Source: Anthostomella pinea (lineage: Eukaryota; Ascomycota; Sordariomycetes; Xylariales; Xylariaceae). From it: a DNA stretch of 64,000 nt. The notes under the pieces were generated by a model, which saw nothing but the letters and a program-made list of their open reading frames with translations, was not told the origin of the DNA and ran no database searches. The stretch's first letter is position 1; each line of letters starts with the position of its first letter. The position numbers and the translations under genes are program-made. The stretch spans positions 4,340,001-4,404,000 of the forward strand of contig CAUWAG010000007.1 of assembly GCA_963556695.1 (NCBI GenBank), given 5' to 3'. Positions 1 through 10,460 of the stretch are shown here, one piece after another.

Positions 1-654
1 CCTTGTCGCTTGGCGTACGATTCGGCACAGATGAACGTCAGAGCCGTTTACGTGGAGCAAGCTGGTGTGACTTACTTGTAAATCGTGCGCAGTGCTCTGA
101 AACCCGGGGTTCTTCGGCAAGGCCTGATTCTCGCAATTTTTGCTGCATATGACCTCAAGATTACTATAGAAAGGACATTTGGTTTACTCATGAGCTGTGA
201 GCCTTGAAACCGTATGACATTGTTGTCTCCTAGGGATCAGTATGACAGACGGTGGGATTCAGTGTCGATGCATGTACGTATGTATGTATGTACCTTGATT
301 CTGGTAGCCGATCAAGTGATGTAGAGATTACGATAATCATTATCAACGAAAGTAACAATCTCATTCTCCGTGGTTATACTCCTCTGATCCAAGGAAGTTC
401 CAGGGCTAGATCTTAGACATTATCTGAATATAGTACAGTGAAGCAGAAGACCAGAAGCAGGGAAATTTCAAGCCCCTCCATCCCACGACGTTATAAAAAA
501 CCATTAAGCATGTAACATTAAGCATTAAGCAGCCAGTACTCCCTGACGGGGAATTACAGTCCGTACATCATCCAGCACAGTCATCATCATTATCAGAGTG
601 CTTCATCTCTAGATCAGGCGTGGGAGGTGCCCGGCGGAATCTGCGACGACGCGC
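1..654. other. intergenic, 3' flank of the peroxidase gene
   Basis: No coding region is recognisable on either strand. The only visible structure is a short TATG-type microsatellite near 272-292. The stretch probably holds the 3' UTR of the peroxidase gene, which ends at 655. Confidence 0.5.
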
Positions 655-1773
655 TTATCGCGGCAGCGGGATGACACGCGTGATCTCGGTGAGCTGGTTC
701 ATGTTGTCGACGCCCAACATGCTCATGCGGAAATAAGCCGAAGCGAAAGCCTAAATATAAGGGGTCAATTCGTACCAGCAGCAGTGTGAGGACTGAGGGA
801 GACAATGACTTACAGGAGCCCACCTGATCTGGCCCCCGGCACCGGCGAAGCTGTTCCATTGGGCTCTGGTCTGGGAGAACGTGGCGAGATTCCTGTCACT
901 GGGGAAGACGAGGATGGTCGTATTATCGCTGGTCAGCGTCTCGGAGTAGAACCGAGTGTCCCAAACGCCCGGGTCACTGTCCTGGGGCGTACCGGCACGC
1001 GAGGGGTCGACGAAGTTCTGCTTGGACGTTGAGTGTGCGCCGAGCAGCGCAATCAGGTCGGCGGCGGAGAAAGTCTTGGCTACGAACAGGTCGATTAGGG
1101 ACTGGGCGTCTTGGAACGGCGAAGGCAGCATGTCGGTGGGGCCGGCACGGCTGTCGTCCCGGCGGCCTGCGAAGGCGCGGATGCGGGGACCGCCTGGACA
1201 GGAGACGACGGCGACCTTGGCGGCGGTTTGAATAATGTCCGCCATGCTGAGTCCGTATTGGTTGTACGTGTTATACCAGGCCTTGGTCTGGTCGCCGATG
1301 GCGCCGAGTCCGCGGTTCTCAGGTCGGGTGAGCTCGTCGGAGAGGAGAAGCGAGCCATCAGCACCTCCATAGGGCGAGTTCTTATCCCAGGTCGAGGCGT
1401 CATGGAAACCCTGACGGATGGCCCCGCGAGCAGCATCGGTGCAACCAACCGCCCCGACGAAGGCAGTGCTCATGTCCTTGACGATATAGGACCAGGCACA
1501 AAGGGCATCATTCTTGCAGGCATCCGATCCAAGAGAACCAGGAGCCGTGTAGGTAGCGCCATCGCCGACGGCACTGGACCCCTGCAAGATAGCCTTGATG
1601 ATGTTTCCAACAGCAGTCAGAACACCACCGATCAGATCACCGAGAAGATCCGTGGAGCGAGCTTCGAGAAAGAAGTCGTCTCGAGCCTGAATCTCAGCCA
1701 TGGCAGACTCCATTCCAGGCATGGCAAGAGCTTGCGTGGCGCAGAGGCCCATTAAGAGAGTAGAGGGTTTCAT
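655..1773 (-). CDS. secreted class II-like fungal heme peroxidase
   Basis: This is a plant/fungal-type heme peroxidase, expected to oxidise substrates with H2O2 outside the cell. Two exons are supported: 814-1773 and 655-750. The 63-bp intron has donor GTAAGT and acceptor TTTAG. The joined product is 351 aa and starts with a signal peptide (MKPSTLLMGLCATQALA). The distal site RQGFHDASTWD carries Arg120 and His124, and the proximal site LLGAHSTSK carries His247. The motif GGADGSLLL and the segment ending in an MSMLGVDN-like helix are also family traits. The splice restores the family C terminus. A hydrophobic stretch at residues 43-62 lies between the signal peptide and the peroxidase domain and is unusual. 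No obvious Mn-binding or exposed catalytic Trp site can be assigned by eye, so manganese, lignin or generic peroxidase subtype is open. Confidence 0.88.
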
Positions 1774-3864
1774 CTTGAGCAGTAGGCTAAATACAAGGAT
1801 TTGGATGTAAGATGACGGGAAACTGCTGTGCTGATCGATCAGATAAAAGAGTGAAGGTCACGAAAAGACGGACGAATTAAGATGTTGACCTTGGATCCAG
1901 CAAAGAGCCTCAGACGGAAAGAGAAGGGATGCTGATGACCTGCCTAAAATCGGGAGACCACAGCCACAGAGTCCATACTTATACCCAGAAGCTGTATACC
2001 GATATAAGCTCCTTCAACGCCGCAGTTGATCTGAAGTCTTACGAATGCTATGCTCACTTGAGCTAGTCGACAGCAATTGCCGCTCATTGCAGGACGGCAC
2101 AACCTGAGGGCGCTCTCGGGCCCGGAACGTTGGCTTGCGGCCGATAGTTCTGGGCCTAGAATTTCTTGTTCCCGTACCATAACCATGCGATGCTAAGTAC
2201 AAGGTCAACCTCAGGTGGAAATCATGTGAGGTCCAGGGGACTAATATCAGTCCCGGCGACGGTCCCGGCCTGATGTATGGATAGGGGGATGCTCCGCAGG
2301 GATGAGTCCCGAAGTATGTCGTTGCACCGCGGACCAAGCCTCTACTTCTATTCGGTCAGGTGGTGTGGAGTAGAGCGGCGGTGAAGCCTCTGGCGCACAG
2401 CTTCTGCTGCGGTGCCATGGTCCATGGTTCATGGATGCTTTCGAGAAGGCCTCTCGCGGTCGGTCGTCTCGCCTCCCGACCCAACCGAACGGCTTCTACC
2501 CGTGCTGGCTCGTGTAGACACACGCATGAGGCGCGAGGCTAGCACCGAGGTGGTACTAGGGTCGGTCACCTCATCGAATCCGAGCAACGGTTCTATTAGT
2601 CCGTGGCGTCTGTGCAACGACTGCCAGCGTGGCGAGCGCGTCTACTCAATCTCCGCGGCTGAGAATCGAATGGCCAACCATCGTCCATGGCTGGTAAACT
2701 ATTGATTGTTCTTCTCTCGCCCACGGGTAGCCACTTCAAGGCCAGCCGATGAATCTGGACGGCCATGATTGGCTCGAGAACATGAGTACTCGAAGCGCCT
2801 TCGGCACAAGCGGTGCCTCTGTCTCGGACATCCGACAGTGGTATGGTCTTGCTTCTTCCTAAGGCTCTGCCAGTATATATTGACTATTGAACGCGTGCAG
2901 ATCCTCAAAGTTGAGGCCGACTCGGTGCATATTGTCGTATCTCGCGCTGCTGCGTGTAAGTGGGTAGAGCTCGGTAACACGACGGTCAAAGCGGTAGAGA
3001 TGTCGGTGCCGACGAGTGTCGCACACGGGACTTTGGGCGTCCGTGAAAGCCGACATTGGCTGTTCGTCTGCGATATCGTGACGGCAGCGGTCTCTTGTGA
3101 GGCCCGACACGAACCAGACGAAGGTACGGCTCGGGATTTCTTGCCGTTGTTCAAGAGCGTGGTGTGCGATACGAGGTTTCCTGGTTCCGATGAGTGCACG
3201 ACATGTCGATATGGGTTGGGCCAATGATAGACAGCCTCTATGCAAGGCCATCCCAAGCCAACAGGTCGGAGCATCTCTGGAAAGAGCTTTGCCAGTTTCG
3301 GTGGCACACTGAAGTTGTGGCTGAGAAGGATTTGCATTGCATGCATCATGCAGTATGTGTAGGTGTCATCACGAACGCCTCACATGATGCAGGCAGCATT
3401 TGAGCTTCCCTGCCTGATCGCAAGGCAAGCCAAGTGAGTTATATGCAATTTCTCATCCCGGTATGACAGAACCATACCGGACCGTACCGTCCCATCGAGA
3501 GGGGTACATTCCCCCATCAGTCTGTCGGAGCATTGTGAAATTGGATGACGGCAAGAGTAGGAAACGACCAGGAGGACTTGCAAGGTGAAGATTACACCAT
3601 GTAGATGCTAGAAGGCCCGCGCTGAGGAGTAGACAATGCAGGTGGAGAAGGGTATCCTCGTCATCAAGGTCTGAAAACAGAAAGCACCAAATCCCGGCTA
3701 AACACAGAAACCTATACGAGCTTTGGCCTTGTCCATCCAGGGTCGCATTCCACAACTGCTCATAGTGCCTTGCAGGCCTGTAACCATCGTCGTTGGTCCT
3801 CCAATTCCTTCAACGCCTTTTCACTCCTCGAATCAGGCACTGTTCAGGCAGTGTTCGGGCATGT
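1774..3864. other. intergenic, no recognisable gene
   Basis: About 2.1 kb between the peroxidase and the dienelactone hydrolase. Open frames exist on both strands (for example 2769-3227 plus and 2699-3349 minus), but none has a recognisable domain and they overlap each other. The first part is the peroxidase promoter. I see no transposase motif or strong repeat here. Confidence 0.4.
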
Positions 3865-4825
3865 TCAGTATCGAACATTCGCGAAATGCTTCTCAAACCA
3901 GGCCAGAGCCTGGTCTTCAGCCTCAGCAGCGCCTCGAGGGTCGTCGTTCTTGGCATCAACTCGACAAGCGAAACCATGTCCGTACCCATGATACATGCGC
4001 ATCTCGCCTTTCTGTGCTTCGGGCTTTGCCTCGATGATGTCACGAATCTTCTCGGCCTGCTCTGGAGACACCTGGCTGTCGAGATCGCCAATACCGAAGC
4101 TGGTAGGCGCGCGGATCTTCTTAATATCGTCGTATAGACTCAGGAAACTGGGATGGGCTGTGAATGCGGCATCCACCAGTGGCTTGCCATCGGCCTTAAA
4201 GTCACCGGCGATGACCAGAGTATGCTTGCCTCCCCAGCAGAAACCGGCAATGCCGACGGGGATATGGGCGCCCTCGTTCCGTCGTAGGTTCTCCATGAAC
4301 TTCTGCACGATGGGGAAACTCTTGGCGAAGCGATTAGGGATGCCCCATTTCGCAAACGCAAGCAACACCCAGAAGATGTGGTATCTAGGCACACCAATTT
4401 AGCATGGTGTCTTCGCAGCAGGTCGAGAAGGCGAGGTCTATTACGGCTTCGCGAGCGTGTCAAACCACGTTCCCTTTGCTAAGACGAGCTTCATGCTGTC
4501 GAGCATGTAAAGCGGCGCGGAATTCCCTGGGCTTCGCGTCAGATGTAGTAGTGGCACAGGGGCGATTGCGCCTACCGTTCATGAAGTCGGGAGCGTACAC
4601 GCGGTAGTCCTGCTTCTTTGCGTAGCCGTCGGCCATCAAGCGTATGTTCACAAATTCCCATCCGAAAGCATCGGGGATGACGACGATGATACCCTTGGGC
4701 GGACGACCGCTCGCGGGTTCGGCAACGTAGGTATCGAGACCATGTAGCCTGGTGGTGATGCCTGAAGGCGTACCTTCATGTACACCGCCCTTGAAACAAT
4801 CTGGGCAGGACATGGCCGATGGCAA
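3865..4825 (-). CDS. dienelactone hydrolase family protein
   Basis: Alpha/beta hydrolase of the dienelactone hydrolase family, probably cytosolic, acting on small lactones or carboxylic esters. Three exons: 4576-4825, 4445-4526 and 3865-4384, with introns of 49 and 60 bp. Together they give 283 aa, a normal family length. The N terminus MSCPDCFKGGVHEGTPSG is the usual start of fungal members (Met1 or Met5 could start). The Cys nucleophile sits in GFCWGG (about residue 160), the acid in GIGDLDSQ (about 211-213), and the His in HGYGHGF (about 247). The reading frame is closed across both introns: NGNSAPLYMLDSM joins exons 1 and 2, and LAKPYHIFWVLL joins exons 2 and 3. The true substrate is not determined by sequence. 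Confidence 0.9.
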
Positions 4826-5321
4826 TACGATGGTGACGCGGTGTAAATGCGGGTTTCAAAAAGAGGTATCGCGGACTACTTGGTGAACATTGGCGACTGT
4901 GTTTGAATACGGTAGTTGTAGTTGTCGTCGCGAAAGCAGAGATATATAACGTTATACTATGGCCGGGTTTATGTCCCGGAGTTAGGAAGCCCGCAAGTAC
5001 CAACGGTTAGTCAGACCGTCACGGTTAGTGACTCTAGACTCAGGTTTCCTACCGTTTACTACGGGGCCGGGTGACGCATTCGCCGGAAGGATTATGCGAC
5101 CGCCTCAGCCTTTATGTGAATTTAGCACTGATTGCAATTTACCAGAAGATACGTGGAGATAAACGATGATCAGTCAAAGTTGTACGGAATTGTCAATGAG
5201 ACGTGATGAAGAAAGCTCATGTCACTCATCCACCGCCCACAGTTTCACGACAGTCATGGAAATTTTGCCGACTATTCTCGAGCTGGCGCAGATCAGTCAC
5301 CCGGGCACGTCTTCCCGGCTC
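4826..5321. other. intergenic between dienelactone hydrolase and DUF7580 gene
   Basis: Promoter side of the dienelactone hydrolase and 3' flank of the DUF7580 gene. A TATATAA-like motif occurs near 4942-4950. Nothing coding is recognised. Confidence 0.4.
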
Positions 5322-7194
5322 TTATATGCACAGTTCTTCCATCTTGTCGATCGAGTCCTGGAGCGGACAGACGATGTTGCCGTAGACGGCCTCCTCGAGC
5401 TCGCGCCTACCGAGATCGTCGCCCTGCCCAAAATCGCACCGCAGACACTTACGGACTATCTCGTCGTACTTGCCGCCCAGCATCGTCTTCCGCTTCGACA
5501 GCCGCCGTGCCGTGAGGATGTCGTTGAACTCGTCGTTGTTATCACCGCCAGTGCCGCCCCGCAGACGGTCGAACGTCTCCCAGTGCCCGATCTCCAGAAG
5601 TGCCGCTCCGAGGCTCCACAAGACCTTGTTGTACACGCCGTAGCGGTCCTCCGGCGTCACGTATTCCGCCACGCCGGCTACCATGACCGTGTCTTCTTCC
5701 TGCTGCGTAGCAGTGACGCTCTTGCCTGTGGTACTGTCGCTCCTGATGGCGGCGGGCGGGAGCAAGCGAGAGCGTAATAGAAAACTGCTGTGCCGTGGTG
5801 CTGACGGCGAAGGCGAGGAGAGCAAGAGATCAGACGTCTTCCATGAATCACTGAGCCACGGGGTCGAATGGAATTTCAATACCGCCAGGACGGCCTTGAG
5901 AGCAAACCTCATCTGGTGCGATCTCGTCAAGTCTTCGGCTTTCGATGTCATCAAAAGGTCTTGGAGCGTGGGGCCTTGGTAGTCGATGAAGTGGGGAAGC
6001 GTGTCTTGAGCTGATGAGTCAATACTAGGAGATATGTAGAAGATGTGCCGACAGCTCTGAGATGTCCGCAGGTAGCCCAAGTAATGGGGTAGCCCGGCTT
6101 GACCGGATGATCTCCGGTAGGCACTCTCGAGATACACACATGCGTTCTCTATAGACGATATGTTGATAGGGTCCGAAGCAAACCCATTCCCTTGCCCAGC
6201 AGAGGAATCGGATGCATCCGCGTTATCATCAGGCGCCAGAGACCGCATCTTTTTCCGCTGCTCCATTGCGCCATCTGAACTGGTAGGTCTTTTCCCCTTA
6301 TCGTGGTACGGATTCTCATGAGAACGCAGACTTAGTCGGAGAGTCGTTTCTTGGCCAAGGCTTGCGCGGATGAGCGTTGTTTCTCCAGGTAATAGATCAG
6401 GCGGCGAACGTACCTCTCGTTATCAGCCAAGTATGAAAGAACCATTCCAAGGGCATTGTTGGGGCCCGCTTCGGTTTCTATGCTCAAGGCCGCTAAATGC
6501 TCTATATGGGCGGGTTCTTTGCAGGAGAAGGACCCCACCAAGAGCACACCGTATACTTCCTTGGATATTTCCCGGACTTCTTTGATGGCCTCCGGCAACG
6601 CCTTCCTGCTGGACATGGATATTGAATCGCGAACCGAGCCTTTCCGAAACTCGTAAATCTGCTGTTTCAGCGACTCGAGGTCCTCGTTGCCCCTCCTGAG
6701 GCGGTCGACCATCTGCTCGTATTTCGACTTTTCAAAGGCAACCTTCAAGGACTTACGCAGCCTCCTGAATGTAGCCCGGAGAGATTCGTTCTCTCCCCGG
6801 TCGGTATGTACCACGTCGAAAGCCCGAGGCTCTGTGCTGATCTCCTGTTGGGCCTCTCGCATCATTGTTACCACCGTGCTGCATGCTGAATAGCTTCGTT
6901 CCAGGCTTTCTTCCAGCATGACGTCCAGTGCATCTTCTGTCCATTTCTGATGGCCGGTGTCCTTCATGATATTGTGGGCCTCCTCACCGGTTACCACCAG
7001 ACACAAGAGGAGCTCGCATTCGTTCAGGAATCTTGTCTCTTGGATCCTGATGGCGTCTTTAACTGATGGAGCTCTTTGGTGCTTTTCATGGCCACGGACA
7101 GCCCTTTTCGCACAGCCTGGAAACCTCGAATGACTTCAACCATTACCGGTAGGAGGCCCAGTGCTCCCGAGACGACACCTAGGATCTCAGCCAT
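5322..7194 (-). CDS. DUF7580-type protein (helical N terminus plus degenerate kinase-like domain), frame-disrupted
   Basis: Three consecutive open segments on the minus strand read as one protein. 7194-7060 encodes an N terminus starting MAEILGVVSGALGLLPVMVE. 7055-6332 encodes a helical region with FLNECELLLCLVV and further coiled segments. 6357-5322 encodes a DUF7580/kinase-like domain with PWLSDSWKTSDLLL and LWSLGAALLEIGHWE. Such proteins are common in mould genomes near NLR-like and HET genes; their biochemical role is not known. No GT-AG intron joins the pieces convincingly. Around 7056-7060 a single missing base would restore KELHQLKDAIRIQETRF, and a second one-base shift is needed around 6335-6360. 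It is either a decayed gene or carries sequence errors. The expected HRD/DFG kinase motifs are not seen. Confidence 0.6.
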
Positions 7195-7803
7195 GGTGGC
7201 GGGAAGAAGAGCCGCTTTCAATGGCAATGAGGACTAAACAAGAACAGGGGAACAGACCGACCATAAAACCAACGAGACTGTGACGTGGTCTGGGCCCTCG
7301 AGGGATGGCTTGCCTTTCACTGGACATCACTGTTGAACAGAGTGCAGATCTCAAGCTCTTCCTTGGAAGCCCGCAAGTTCTCCGCAGGTCTCTCCAGTGA
7401 GGCTGAGGTGCATACGTGTACAAGGTCCAGAGTCCAGACCGCCCAGCCAGCCTCATCATGCATTCGCGTGCGGGGTCAGGCTTTCAGGCTTTCTTGGCTT
7501 CGGAATCCGCCCAGTTTGGAAGTGTGCAAAGGGTTGACCCTACACAATCTGCACTTGTGAGATGGTCCAAGGCTGACAGCCTCCTACCCGGCAGAATACT
7601 TTGGTAGTCCGGTCCTCTTCGTCCTTCCCCCGAACCCGCCCGAAATCCCCTATCTGGTGCTAACAGACCGTGCGCTGGCCTGTGACCTGCGCATTCGCAG
7701 AAGTTCAGGAGGGTTAGCTACCCTGATTATTGATGCTTGGCTGTCAAGACGACGGCCATTGAGAGCGGTTGGTCACCCACTGAGCGCCCGCGACTTTTTC
7801 AAC
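7195..7803. promoter_or_regulatory. bidirectional intergenic region
   Basis: Shared 5' region of the minus-strand DUF7580 gene and the plus-strand Zn2Cys6/C2H2 gene. No specific site can be assigned. The frame of the downstream gene is open upstream of its first good ATG, but no conserved residues are visible there. Confidence 0.4.
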
Positions 7804-9901
7804 ATGGTTGACGATGAATATCTTGGGTTCAGTAAGCCCACGACTATGCTGGATGGTACGAATGTCGCGCAGCAGGATGGGAATGATGCCAACCAAGAAG
7901 GGGGCAAGGAAAGAGCTCGCCGCATTCGCTCGAGCAAACCAAAAGTCAAAACTGGTTGCTACAACTGCAAGTATGTAATATCCGAGTCCCTCCAAGAGGC
8001 TCATCTACTGTCTCGTGTGAAATGAGCTGAAGTATGACTCTAGAATGAGGCGGATCAAATGCGACGAGCGACGTCCCGAGTGTACGCAGTGTATACGCTC
8101 TAAAAAGATATGCACAGGCTATCCCCCTCCTCCGCAGCAATTGAGTACGTTTGATGCGAGCAAGTCAAATCAGGCATACAAGGTACCTCCGAGGCCACAC
8201 ACAGGGGTCGAGCCTACAACGATTGCAGAGGACCGGGGTCAGCCGACTCAGACAGACCAAAGCACCCTTGCTTCGGGGACTCCTTCACATGGCCAAGCAA
8301 CTCAAGCGATAGACTGGCACATCCAGCAAAACGACACCCTTGTTTCCCAAGGACGCGCCAAGCATAAGGGCGGCTCGGCCTGTCTGCTTTTGCGGGCTGC
8401 AACGTGGTTGCTACAAGGCACAGTCAAAGCAACCAAGAACGATCAATGTAACAACGGTTCGAAGGTGACGATGGCGTTGACGAGAGCACTTGAAGGCCTT
8501 GCGCTGTGGGATGAAAGGCACTCCGTCTCGGAAGGACGTCTTGACACCATACTTGAGATGTCCACAAGAGTGCGCAACGCGACTCTCTCTTCGCTATGCA
8601 GGGTTGTCAGCACGATCTCTAACAGTGAGTACATCTCCTCATTGGCGACTGCCGAGTTTCTCATACTCGCGCAGGCATAATCCCAAAACTCTCCGGCGAT
8701 GCTTCAAGGCTAGAACTAGAAGCCGTGATGGAGGGTTTTACCAACGGCTTCAACTTGGCCCGCATCATCGACGAAGACGACGAAGACGATAGTAACCTTG
8801 ACGATGATATCGACGATGACAATACAGACTCCGAGCGGGAGACATTGGATGATCATCTGAAGGACTTGGATGAGTACATAAGGGGTCTCAACGATCTTGA
8901 CTCCTCCCTTGCCAACCCAGCCATGGACGCAGTGACTGTGCCATCACGAACGTCGACGGAAAAGGCAGTCCCGCTGGCCAAGCAAGGCTCTTCACCTTTA
9001 TCACGGCAACACTTCTACTCTCTCCGCATTCGTGACCTATTCCCGGAAGTGTCCGACTACCTGGCCGATCACCTCGGGCAGTCCAATTGGGAAAGATACT
9101 GCCTCATTCTCGGGACCAGAGAGCAGGGCGCGAAACAAGTAGACGAAGACGATCCACCGTTAGACATCGAGTACACGCTGCGCAATCCGAGCTGGTACGG
9201 TAGCTCACGACCGGGTGCCGCAACCTTGCCAGATTCAGGTGTTGGGACGTCACTTCAAACATATACCGCGCTCCGATCTCAGCTATCATCGGCGGTCTCT
9301 GGGATTGGTGATGGTTTCTATTCAGCTTTCCCATCTCTCAGCAAAGAGGCCAAGGCCGGCAAGCCATTTGAATGTGATGCCTGTGGACGACAAGTGGTGG
9401 TGACACGGTCACGCTTATGGAAGTCAGAGGACCCATCCCCATAGCCAGTCCTCTGGTCACTGACCCCTATCTCACAGGAAACATCTGCTGGATGACCTCC
9501 AGCCCTACATCTGCATTGTTCCTGGATGCGAAGTGGACAGAACGCCATTCCCGTCGCAGATAGCCTGGATCGAGCATATCAGGTCGAAACACTCGAGTAC
9601 AGACTTTCTCCAACACCTTTGCTGTCCGTTCTGCAAGGTTTCAGCACCGCGCGAGGTCTTCGGGATGCTCACGCACATCGCCAAGCACCTCGAGGTCATC
9701 TCGGCGATACCCCTGCCCCGCTACGATCCTGACGACACTGCGGAAGAGAGTTCCCAGAGTATGTCTATGGCCACGAATGCTGCAAGTGACGAGAGCGATG
9801 AAGTCCTGCGCAATGTGGCAAATTTTGTTGAGAGCAACGCGACGGCTCCAGGTGTTCCCCTTCGGCATGTCGAGGGGGTGACTCGTCAACTCAGCGTTTA
9901 A
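7804..9901 (+). CDS. fusion regulator: Zn2Cys6 zinc cluster plus helical region plus C2H2 fingers
   Basis: Four exons, 7804-7970, 8044-8624, 8675-9422 and 9478-9901, give one 639-aa frame with all phases matching. Introns are 73, 50 and 55 bp. The N terminus holds a complete fungal Zn2Cys6 cluster, built as GCYNCKMRRIKCDERRPEC followed by TQCIRSKKICTGY. It is split by intron 1 exactly inside the cluster. The middle (about residues 165-300) resembles the helical region normally found at the start of fungal C2H2 proteins (LALWDERHSVSEGRLD), followed by an acidic run of Asp/Glu. The C terminus has Cys/His clusters: FECDACGR, ICIVPGCE, HIRSKH, CCPFCK and HIAKH. It lacks the usual fungal-specific TF domain. 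It probably binds DNA in the nucleus; target genes are unknown. Start chosen at MVDDEYLGF. Confidence 0.78.
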
Positions 9902-10460
9902 CTCGGGTAGTGAATAACTGCCTTCCCTTGCTCTTAGGTCTGTACATAAGGAACATCAGCCTCTCAAATATCGGCGTATGCACCATGCCCGTCTCAGCGA
10001 AGTAGACCTCCCAGTGATCTATCAGCCGACCCAAGATTATAGGCTCTTGTTGGGCCAGATGGTGCATCTCAGCTCACAAGGTCGTGGAGCTCCCAATCGT
10101 TTTGCCCTTTGGAGCGGGCATCACCCGCGGATCGCTCGTTAACCAAAACAGCTCCCAGCCATGGACATGACCTCGGTCGCCATGCACCGTCGAGTCTCTG
10201 CACCCGACGAAGTTTTCAGGTGCGATACCCTTATTTGCCGTGGTGTGGTGCTTAGGGTTAGGGGGCTGGCGCTGGTACGGTGGCGGCGTCGTAACTATCA
10301 CCAACCTCTCCTCTTCACCATCACCACGGCAAGTACCTCGCGTACTATGCTGAAGTCGAAAAGTGGCCATCCTGGCTTTGAGGGCTGCCCCTGAGATATC
10401 TCGGTATCTAAACTTTTGAAATAACATCCCAAGCTGACCATGTACGTCAGTAACCAACAA
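9902..10460. other. intergenic between convergent regulator and NLR genes
   Basis: 3' flanks of two convergent genes. A CCCTAA/TTAGGG-like stretch at about 10252-10262 is too short to be telomeric. No coding region is recognised. Confidence 0.4.

Noticed and set aside
1111..1755. 214-aa plus-strand open frame across the peroxidase
   Set aside because: Antisense shadow of the peroxidase coding strand; the minus frame has the heme motifs and signal peptide.
2699..3349. 216-aa minus-strand frame
   Set aside because: No recognisable domain, overlaps other frames of similar length, and no splice-supported neighbours.
10252..10262. telomere-like TTAGGG motif
   Set aside because: Only about two partial units; chance occurrence between two genes.
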